From JBAUHN01 sp049680295 (GTDB lineage: Bacteria > Pseudomonadota > Alphaproteobacteria > Rhodobacterales > Rhodobacteraceae), in the NCBI GenBank assembly GCA_049680295.1, contig JBAUHN010000423.1:1-10529 (forward strand): 10,529 nucleotides of DNA, written 5' to 3'. Of this stretch, positions 1 to 5,541 are shown in pieces (within the stretch, counting starts at the first letter, position 1; each line of letters opens with the position of its first letter). The position numbers were made by a program, and so were the translations under genes. Below the pieces are notes generated by a model, which did not search any database, was not told the origin of the DNA, and saw nothing but the letters and a program-made list of their open reading frames with translations.

Positions 1-1
1 G

Positions 2-694
2 CGCTTTGATCTCTCGGGCGATGATTTTGACGCCGAGCTTGACCGATCAGGTGCGATGCCATTGCCGCCCTATATCGCCGCCAAACGGCCTGCGGACGGG
101 CGCGATATGAAAGACTATCAAACCGTATTCGCCCGCAACAAAGGGGCGGTTGCTGCCCCGACGGCATCACTGCATTTTGACCAAACCATGCTGGATACGT
201 TGATGTCCAAAGGCGTCGATATCAGCTATGTAACGCTGCATGTCGGGGCAGGCACATTTCTGCCTGTGAAAGTGGACGATGTCCTGACCCACAAAATGCA
301 CGCCGAATGGGGGCAGGTCAGCGCCATGGCCGCATCCGAAATCGCCCAAACCAAAGCGGCAGGCGGGCGGATTATTCCGGTCGGGACAACCGCGCTGCGC
401 CTGATAGAAACGGCGGCGCAATCAGGCGTCACTCAGCCCTGGGAAGGCAACACTGACATATTTATCTATCCCGGCTTTCAGTTTCAGGTGGCAGATGCGC
501 TGATGACCAACTTTCATCTGCCCAAATCAACTTTGATGATGCTGGTATCGGCCCTGATGGGGCAAGACACCATCAGGCAGATTTACGCCCATGCCATTGC
601 CGAAAGTTACCGTTTCTTTTCTTACGGCGATGCGTCCTTGCTATTTCCTCAGGCCTGTGAGAAGCGGGAAAACGACCCGAATGGTAGCGATTAG
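2..694 (+). CDS. queA: S-adenosylmethionine:tRNA ribosyltransferase-isomerase (QueA), 5'-truncated by the window edge
   Basis: QueA moves the ribosyl group of S-adenosylmethionine onto 7-aminomethyl-7-deazaguanine in the wobble position of tRNA, giving epoxyqueuosine in the queuosine pathway; it acts in the cytoplasm. The frame is open from base 2, so the ATG at 56 is internal and the real start lies outside the window. About 230 residues are visible, against roughly 350 for the family, so about a third is missing at the N-terminus. Family hallmarks appear in order: G-A-MPLPPYI near 53-76, the VFARNKGAVAAPTASLHF block (from about 122), TLHVGAGTFLPVKVDD, VGTTALRLIE, then IFIYPGFQF and TNFHLPKSTLMMLVSAL. 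The protein closes with the usual FSYGDASLLF plus a 15-residue polar tail. The downstream MFS gene follows on the same strand, 88 bp later with my preferred start. I am confident of the identity. Confidence 0.96.
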   Translation, partial: RFDLSGDDFDAELDRSGAMPLPPYIAAKRPADGRDMKDYQTVFARNKGAVAAPTASLHFDQTMLDTLMSKGVDISYVTLHVGAGTFLPVKVDDVLTHKMHAEWGQVSAMAASEIAQTKAAGGRIIPVGTTALRLIETAAQSGVTQPWEGNTDIFIYPGFQFQVADALMTNFHLPKSTLMMLVSALMGQDTIRQIYAHAIAESYRFFSYGDASLLFPQACEKRENDPNGSD

Positions 695-772
695 ACACGA
701 CCATTCGGGACTATCCGAACAGTTTAATACCGAAACACCAATTGCCACACCCTTTTTAGTCGACAGCGACTT

Positions 773-776
773 GGAG
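773..776 (+). promoter_or_regulatory. Ribosome binding site deciding the start of the first MFS gene
   Basis: GGAG lies 6 bases before the ATG at 783. It is the reason for choosing this start over the in-frame ATGs at 591, inside queA, and 681, which overlaps the queA stop by 14 bases. Translation from 783 also places a hydrophobic helix right at the N-terminus, as expected for an MFS protein. Confidence 0.7.
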
Positions 777-782
777 ACGCAA

Positions 783-2036
783 ATGATACAGGTTCTGTCG
801 AGCGCTTGGGCGCTGTTGCTGGGAATGTCGCTGTTGATGATCGGCAACGGCATGCAGGGTACTTTGCTGGGTATCCGTGGTGAAATCGAAGGCTTTTCGA
901 CGCTGCAAATGTCGGTTGTTATGTCGGCGTACTTTGTAGGCTTCCTGGGCGGATCGCGTCTGGCGCCGCGCATGATCCGCCGCGTCGGCCATGTCAGGGT
1001 TTTTGCGGCCCTTGCGTCGCTGATCTCGGCAGTGATGATCATTTACCCGACATTTGCCGACCCTTGGGTCTGGGCCGCGGGCCGCGTGCTGATCGGGTTT
1101 TGCTTTTCGGCGGTTTATGTGACGGCTGAAAGATGGCTGAACAATGCCGCAACCAACAAAAACCGGGGTCAGGCATTGTCGCTGTACATGATCGTTCAGA
1201 CCGCCGGCATCGTCGTGTCACAGGCCCTGCTGCTGACCGCAGATCCGTCTGGTTATGTCTTGTTCGTCATTCCATCGGTGCTGGTGTCGATCGCCGTCAC
1301 GCCGATTTTGCTGTCGATCAGCCCGACACCTGCCTTTGACACCACCAAACCGATGAGCTTGCGCGAGTTGATGTCATTTTCGCCGATGGGTTGTGTGGGG
1401 ATGTTTCTGCTGGGCGGAATATTCTCGGCGCAATTTGGCATGGCGTCGGTATATGGCGCAAAAGCCGGGCTTTCGGTTGCGCAAATCTCGACCTTTGTGG
1501 CCGCATTTTTTGTCGGGTCCGTGGTGCTGCAATATCCAATCGGCTTTATCTCGGACAGAATGGACCGGCGCTTTTTGATCACGATTGTATCTGCAATTGG
1601 CGCATTGGGGTCGCTGTTGGGGATATTGATGGGCAGCGACTTCACAATTTTGCTGATCGCTGCTTTTGTCATTGGCGGCATGTCGAACCCGCTTTATTCC
1701 CTGCTGATCGCCCATACCAATGACTTTCTGGAACACGAAGATATGGCAGCCGCATCCGGCGGGCTGATCTTTATCAATGGGCTTGGCGCAATTGCGGGTC
1801 CGATGATTACAGGCTGGATCATGGATCAGGTTGGCCCGGCAGGCTTTTACATGTTCACCGGCATCCTTTTCATAGCGCTTATGGCCTATGCGCTCTACCG
1901 CTCAACCCAGCGTGCCTCTGTTCCGGTCGCCGAGACAGGCGCCTATGTGGCGGTCAGTCAATCTGCAACCAACGTAGGATTGGAATTCACCGAAGAATAT
2001 GCTGACGAAAATCAACCTGAGGTCGAAAAGACGTAA
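783..2036 (+). CDS. MFS transporter, YcaD-like
   Basis: This is a predicted inner-membrane secondary transporter of the major facilitator superfamily, 417 residues from the chosen start, with unknown substrate. The protein is a run of hydrophobic helices consistent with 12 membrane spans. The stretch AERWLNNAATNKNRGQAL (from about residue 115) resembles the ESWLN...RGQ block of the YcaD-like MFS group. GFISDRMDRR (254-263), at the loop opening the second half, is a good match to the MFS motif A (G-x-x-x-D-R-x-x-R-R). After the last span comes a hydrophilic, acidic tail of about 45 residues. A longer version from 681 would add a polar 34-residue leader and overlap queA; I judge it less likely because the GGAG site serves 783. 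The family is clear, the subgroup probable, and no substrate can be read from the sequence or neighbours. Confidence 0.88.
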   Translation: MIQVLSSAWALLLGMSLLMIGNGMQGTLLGIRGEIEGFSTLQMSVVMSAYFVGFLGGSRLAPRMIRRVGHVRVFAALASLISAVMIIYPTFADPWVWAAGRVLIGFCFSAVYVTAERWLNNAATNKNRGQALSLYMIVQTAGIVVSQALLLTADPSGYVLFVIPSVLVSIAVTPILLSISPTPAFDTTKPMSLRELMSFSPMGCVGMFLLGGIFSAQFGMASVYGAKAGLSVAQISTFVAAFFVGSVVLQYPIGFISDRMDRRFLITIVSAIGALGSLLGILMGSDFTILLIAAFVIGGMSNPLYSLLIAHTNDFLEHEDMAAASGGLIFINGLGAIAGPMITGWIMDQVGPAGFYMFTGILFIALMAYALYRSTQRASVPVAETGAYVAVSQSATNVGLEFTEEYADENQPEVEKT

Positions 2037-2071
2037 AATTACATGACTTTATGTCGCAAATGACGTAATTT
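2036..2071. repeat. Weak AT-rich inverted repeat behind the first MFS gene
   Basis: AAATTAC (2036-2042) and GTAATTT (2065-2071) form 7-bp inverted arms around a 22-base spacer, starting on the last base of the MFS stop codon. The 104-bp gap from 2037 to 2140 is distinctly AT-rich compared with the coding DNA and probably contains the promoter of the DUF924 gene. I could not place a convincing -35/-10 pair. There is no T-tract after the right arm, so this is not an intrinsic terminator. It may be chance in AT-rich sequence. Confidence 0.25.
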
Positions 2072-2140
2072 GTGAGTATGAAGAAAGTGTAAAAAGACGT
2101 TAACTGGTAACTGCACGCACAATGTATAGGAGAGCGCGCA

Positions 2141-2725
2141 ATGTATGGTCCTGAAGAAATATTAGAGTTTTGGTTAGATGAAGTTGGCCCAACGGGTTGG
2201 TACAACGAGAATAAGAATTTAGACGACGAAATCAGGCGTCGGTTTCTGGACACCTGGAAAGGCGCATGCGACGGCCGCTTTTCACTTTGGCTGACTTACC
2301 CAAGCGGTGCATTGGCCTATATTATCCTTACAGATCAATTTTCGCGCAATATGTTCCGTGGCACGGGGAAATCCTTTGCCAGTGATCGTGCTGCGATGGC
2401 GGCTGCCAAATCGGCAATCGACAAACGCTGGGATATGCGGATTGACGAACCGGCGCGCCAGTTTTTCTATCTGCCGCTGATGCATTCGGAAAACCTGTGT
2501 GATCAGGAACGCTGTGTGCGACTGATGTGTGAACGGATGCCAAAGTGGGGTGCGCAAAACATGTTGCACGCACGGGCACACCGCGAAGTTATCCGCCAAT
2601 TCGGACGGTTTCCATACCGCAACGCGGCACTGGAACGCAGCGCAACCCTGACCGAGCAATCTTATGTTGCAAGTGGCGGGTACGGCGAAACACTGCGTCA
2701 GTTGCAGGCCGCAGCCGCAGCCTGA
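2141..2725 (+). CDS. DUF924 family protein
   Basis: This 194-residue protein has the conserved layout of the DUF924 family, a widespread bacterial family of unknown biochemical function thought to adopt an alpha-helical, TPR-like fold. Visible family blocks are EEILEFW at residues 5-11, DQFSRNMFRG at 65-74, FFYLPLMHSE at 108-117 and HREVIRQFGRFPYRN at 147-161. The length is normal for the family, and there is no signal peptide or membrane span, so it should be cytosolic. The start is well supported: AGGAG at 2128-2132 lies 8 bases before the ATG. An AT-rich 104-bp leader separates it from the MFS gene, and 128 bp separate it from lpdA, so it may be transcribed alone. The first 30 or so codons are richer in A and T than the rest. 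No function should be inferred from the neighbours. Confidence 0.92.
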   Translation: MYGPEEILEFWLDEVGPTGWYNENKNLDDEIRRRFLDTWKGACDGRFSLWLTYPSGALAYIILTDQFSRNMFRGTGKSFASDRAAMAAAKSAIDKRWDMRIDEPARQFFYLPLMHSENLCDQERCVRLMCERMPKWGAQNMLHARAHREVIRQFGRFPYRNAALERSATLTEQSYVASGGYGETLRQLQAAAAA

Positions 2726-2770
2726 AGGCGTGGCCTGAGCGAGCGGTCATTCGCCCCCTTTACGATCAGG

Positions 2771-2800
2771 GCGCAGGCGCAGTATGGTGCTGCGCAGGCG
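2771..2800. repeat. 9-bp direct repeat, with a small hairpin, upstream of lpdA
   Basis: GCGCAGGCG occurs at 2771-2779 and again at 2792-2800, a spacing of 21 bp or about two helical turns. Between and overlapping the copies, GCGCAG (2777-2782) and CTGCGC (2790-2795) can also pair around a 7-base loop. It lies between the DUF924 stop and the AT-only dyad in front of lpdA. It could be an activator or repressor site, part of a DUF924 transcript end, or chance in GC-rich DNA. Confidence 0.4.
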
Positions 2801-2802
2801 GG

Positions 2803-2824
2803 TTTAGTTTAATAGTAAACTAAA
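2803..2824. promoter_or_regulatory. Perfect AT-rich dyad upstream of lpdA, candidate operator
   Basis: TTTAGTTTA (2803-2811) and TAAACTAAA (2816-2824) are exact reverse complements separated by ATAG, giving a 22-bp element. It ends 29 bases before the lpdA ATG, which places it in the promoter or 5' leader. All pairs but two are A-T and no T-tract follows, so a rho-independent terminator is unlikely. The symmetry and half-site spacing fit a dimeric helix-turn-helix regulator. I do not recognise the motif as a named regulator's site. Confidence 0.55.
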
Positions 2825-2853
2825 TTCACAACCCCTGTGAGTAAGGACATCAT

Positions 2854-4248
2854 ATGGCCGACAAATCCTTTGATTTAATCGTAATCGGTGCGGGACCAGG
2901 GGGCTATGTTGCCGCTATTCGCGGCGCGCAACTGGGCATGAACGTCGCTATTGTCGAGCGCGAGCATCTGGGCGGGATTTGTCTGAACTGGGGATGCATT
3001 CCAACCAAGGCGATGCTGCGGTCATCCGAGGTCTTTCACCTGATGCAACGCGCCAAGGAATTTGGCCTAAAAGCCGAGGGCATCGACTATGATCTGGATG
3101 CCGTGGTCAAACGGTCGCGCAAGGTTGCGGGGCAACTGTCGGGTGGCATCGGTCATCTGATGAAAAAGAACAAGGTGACCGTGTTCATGGGTGCTGCGAC
3201 ACTGCCCTCCAAGGGCAAGGTCAGCGTTAAGACCGACAAGGGCACCGAAACCCTGAGCGCCAAAAACATCGTTCTGGCCACCGGCGCGCGGGCCCGCGAA
3301 TTGCCGGGGTTAGAGGCAGATGGCGATCTGGTCTGGACCTACAAACACGCGCTGGACCCCAAACACATGCCCAAGAAATTGCTGGTCATCGGGTCAGGCG
3401 CCATCGGCATTGAGTTTGCCAGTTTCTACAATACCCTTGGCGCCGACACGACCGTGGTCGAAGTGATGGACCGCGTGCTGCCCATCGAGGACGCAGAGAT
3501 TTCTGCATTTGCCAAAAAGTCGTTTGAGAAACAGGGCATGAAGATCATGCAAAAGGCGATGGTCAAGCAATTGGACCGGGGCAAAGGCAAGGTCACTGCG
3601 CATATCGAAAAAGATGGCAAAATTGAAAAGATGGAGTTTGATACCGTCATTTCAGCGGTCGGAATTGTCGGGAATGTCGAAGGGCTGGGCCTTGAAGAAC
3701 TGGGCGTCAAGCTGGATCGCACCCATGTTGTTACGGATGAATATTGCCGCACTGGCGTTGACGGTCTTTATGCCATTGGCGACATTGCCGGCGCGCCTTG
3801 GCTGGCGCATAAAGCCAGTCATGAGGGTGTGATGGTGGCCGAATTGATGGCCGGAAAACACCCGCATCCCGTCAAACCCGAAAGCATCGCAGGCTGCACC
3901 TATTGCCATCCTCAGGTGGCCTCTGTCGGCTATACCGAGGCCAAAGCGAAGGAACTGGGGCTGGACATCAAGGTCGGGCGTTTCCCGTTTATTGGCAACG
4001 GCAAAGCCATCGCTTTGGGCGAGGCAGAGGGTATGATCAAAACCATATTTGACGCCAAAACCGGCGAATTGCTGGGCGCGCATATGATCGGCGCAGAAGT
4101 CACCGAACTGATCCAGGGCTATGTCGTCGGGCGCGCGTTGGAGACCACCGAAGAGGACCTGATGAATACGGTCTTCCCCCATCCGACGCTTTCTGAAATG
4201 ATGCACGAAAGTGTGCTGGATGCCTATGGTCGTGTGATTCACATGTGA
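2854..4248 (+). CDS. lpdA: Dihydrolipoyl dehydrogenase (E3 of 2-oxoacid dehydrogenase complexes)
   Basis: This FAD enzyme reoxidises the dihydrolipoyl groups of the pyruvate, 2-oxoglutarate and branched-chain 2-oxoacid dehydrogenase complexes, and can serve glycine cleavage, passing electrons to NAD+. At 464 residues it is a standard stand-alone E3 with no fused lipoyl domain. Visible features are the FAD-binding GAGPGG (12-17), the redox disulfide in GGICLNWGCIPTK (Cys43 and Cys48), the NAD-binding GSGAIGIE (180-187), the second FAD motif AIGD (307-310) and the catalytic His443 and Glu448 in HPTLSE. The start is supported by AAGGA at 2843-2847, 6 bases before the ATG. The gene stands apart from any E1 or E2 gene in this window, has its own upstream region with a dyad, and ends in an intrinsic terminator, so it looks like a single-gene unit. 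Which complex it serves cannot be told. Confidence 0.97.
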   Translation: MADKSFDLIVIGAGPGGYVAAIRGAQLGMNVAIVEREHLGGICLNWGCIPTKAMLRSSEVFHLMQRAKEFGLKAEGIDYDLDAVVKRSRKVAGQLSGGIGHLMKKNKVTVFMGAATLPSKGKVSVKTDKGTETLSAKNIVLATGARARELPGLEADGDLVWTYKHALDPKHMPKKLLVIGSGAIGIEFASFYNTLGADTTVVEVMDRVLPIEDAEISAFAKKSFEKQGMKIMQKAMVKQLDRGKGKVTAHIEKDGKIEKMEFDTVISAVGIVGNVEGLGLEELGVKLDRTHVVTDEYCRTGVDGLYAIGDIAGAPWLAHKASHEGVMVAELMAGKHPHPVKPESIAGCTYCHPQVASVGYTEAKAKELGLDIKVGRFPFIGNGKAIALGEAEGMIKTIFDAKTGELLGAHMIGAEVTELIQGYVVGRALETTEEDLMNTVFPHPTLSEMMHESVLDAYGRVIHM

Positions 4249-4256
4249 CCTGAAAA

Positions 4257-4289
4257 CGGGGTCTCTGATGGTTGGAGACCCCGGATTTT
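4257..4289 (+). terminator. Rho-independent terminator of lpdA
   Basis: CGGGGTCTC (4257-4265) pairs perfectly with GAGACCCCG (4275-4283) around a 9-base loop and is followed by GATTTT. The strong GC-rich 9-bp stem begins 8 bases after the lpdA stop. The T-tract is short (four T) and overlaps the probable TTG start of the next gene. Confidence 0.85.
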
Positions 4290-5460
4290 GCCGACGAAAA
4301 CGCCTTTGAAAACGCCGTTTGCGATGATCTTTGCCCTGTGGGGCGCGGGTTTGGGTGCGGCTGCACAATACGGCAAAGTCAGCGTGATTTTTGACAAATT
4401 ACCGCAGATCTATCCGGATGCGGGCGCCAGCCTAGGTTTTATTGTGTCACTGGTTGGCTTTTTCGGCATCGTGTTTGGGGTGGTGGCCGGGTTGCTGGTG
4501 GCGCGCATCAGATACCGCCGGGCATTGCTATGGGCGTTGTGGATTGGCGCTGCGGTTTCGGTGTTTCAGGCCACGTTGCCACCGCTGCCTTGGATGTTGT
4601 TGAGCCGCGGTATCGAAGGTGTGTCACACCTTGCGATTGTGGTGGCGACGCCAACGCTCATCGCCCAGATCAGCGCGCCAAAGGACCGTGGTTTTACACT
4701 GACCCTGTGGGGCACCTTCTTTGGCGTGGCCTTTACTGTTCTGGCCTGGGGCGGGTTACCGCTGGTCGCCGGATACGGGCTGCCTGCGTTGTTTTTGGCG
4801 CATGGTCTTTATATGGCCGGATTTGCGATCTTTCTTGGGGCCAGGCTGCGACGACTGGATATTGACAGCGTGCCGGGCGCGCTGTCGCTGTCAAAAATCA
4901 TCAATGACCATCGAGCGATTTATCGTTCGCCTTTTGTCGCGGCACCAGCGGCCGGATGGTTGTTTTACACCTTTTGCTTTGTTGCCGTCCTGACCGTATT
5001 GCCGCCCTATATCGGCGCAGACCAACGGGCGTTTGTGATGGGGGCAATGCCCCTGACCAGCATCGCCGTTTCTATGACCGCTGGTGTCGCGCTGTTGCGG
5101 GTGTTGACCGCCGTGCAGGTTATTATCTTGGGCTTTGCGCTTAGCGCGATAATGATGCTGTGGCTGCTGATGGCACCCGGTGACGCGTTGGCCTGCATCG
5201 CATTGGCGGGATCAATGGGGTTGATACAGGGTGCCAGTTTTTCAGCCGTGCCGGAACTGAACAGCGATCCGGCGCGGCAGGCACAGGCCAATGGCGCGAT
5301 GGCGCAGATGGGCAATATCGGCAACACCCTTGGCACGCCGGTGATGGCGGCAACCGTGGGTGCCTTTGGCTACACCGGTTTGCCCATTCTGACGGCCACG
5401 GCATTTATCTTGGGTGCTGCGACCCATCTTTGTCTGGCCTCTTTACGAAAACGCGGTTAA
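4288..5460 (+). CDS. MFS transporter of unknown substrate
   Basis: A predicted inner-membrane major facilitator of 390 residues, almost entirely hydrophobic with short basic loops, consistent with about 12 spans. The first inter-helix loop, GLLVARIRYRRAL, matches the MFS motif A pattern in glycine and basic residues but lacks the usual aspartate, so the motif is degenerate. The C-terminal half has the small-residue-rich helices usual for the family. The start is uncertain. TTG at 4288 is the only common start codon between the lpdA stop and the internal ATG at 4324; a GGAG at 4274-4277 lies 10 bases before it, but inside the terminator stem. The ATG at 4324 lacks a good ribosome site and would clip the leader just before the first span. 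It lies directly behind the lpdA terminator with no clear promoter of its own. Family sure, substrate unknown. Confidence 0.85.
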   Translation: MPTKTPLKTPFAMIFALWGAGLGAAAQYGKVSVIFDKLPQIYPDAGASLGFIVSLVGFFGIVFGVVAGLLVARIRYRRALLWALWIGAAVSVFQATLPPLPWMLLSRGIEGVSHLAIVVATPTLIAQISAPKDRGFTLTLWGTFFGVAFTVLAWGGLPLVAGYGLPALFLAHGLYMAGFAIFLGARLRRLDIDSVPGALSLSKIINDHRAIYRSPFVAAPAAGWLFYTFCFVAVLTVLPPYIGADQRAFVMGAMPLTSIAVSMTAGVALLRVLTAVQVIILGFALSAIMMLWLLMAPGDALACIALAGSMGLIQGASFSAVPELNSDPARQAQANGAMAQMGNIGNTLGTPVMAATVGAFGYTGLPILTATAFILGAATHLCLASLRKRG

Positions 5461-5461
5461 T

Positions 5462-5476
5462 GTTCTATTTTCGTTC
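5462..5476 (+). promoter_or_regulatory. LexA (SOS) box of uvrA
   Basis: GTTCTATTTTCGTTC is an exact GTTC-N7-GTTC, the direct-repeat LexA operator established for alphaproteobacteria such as Rhodobacter sphaeroides, where uvrA and recA belong to the regulon. It begins 2 bases after the stop of the MFS gene and lies 65 bases before the preferred uvrA start. It implies that uvrA has its own DNA-damage-inducible promoter in this 81-bp gap. I could not fix the -35 and -10 hexamers. Confidence 0.88.
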
Positions 5477-5541
5477 TCAATTTCCGATTGGAGAATCCAT
5501 CCGGTCGCTCTATGTCTGACGATGGAACCCCGGGGGGCAAG

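Noticed and set aside
681..782. A longer first MFS protein starting at ATG 681, or even at 591.
   Set aside because: It would add a polar leader, overlap queA and leave the good GGAG site before 783 unused.
2037..2140. A sigma-70 type promoter in the AT-rich gap before the DUF924 gene.
   Set aside because: Several loose hexamers exist, for example TTGTGA at 2070, but none pairs with a -10 at acceptable spacing, so I do not list a promoter.
2803..2824. Reading the AT-rich dyad as a transcription terminator for the DUF924 gene.
   Set aside because: The stem is nearly all A-T, no T-tract follows on the plus strand, and it lies close to the lpdA ribosome site. An operator fits better.
61..5014. 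A 17-base identical string, ATTGCCGCCCTATATCG, at 61-77 (queA) and 4998-5014 (second MFS gene).
   Set aside because: Both copies are in frame and encode Leu-Pro-Pro-Tyr-Ile. The flanks diverge at once, so this is chance from the same peptide and codon preference, not a mobile or recombination repeat.
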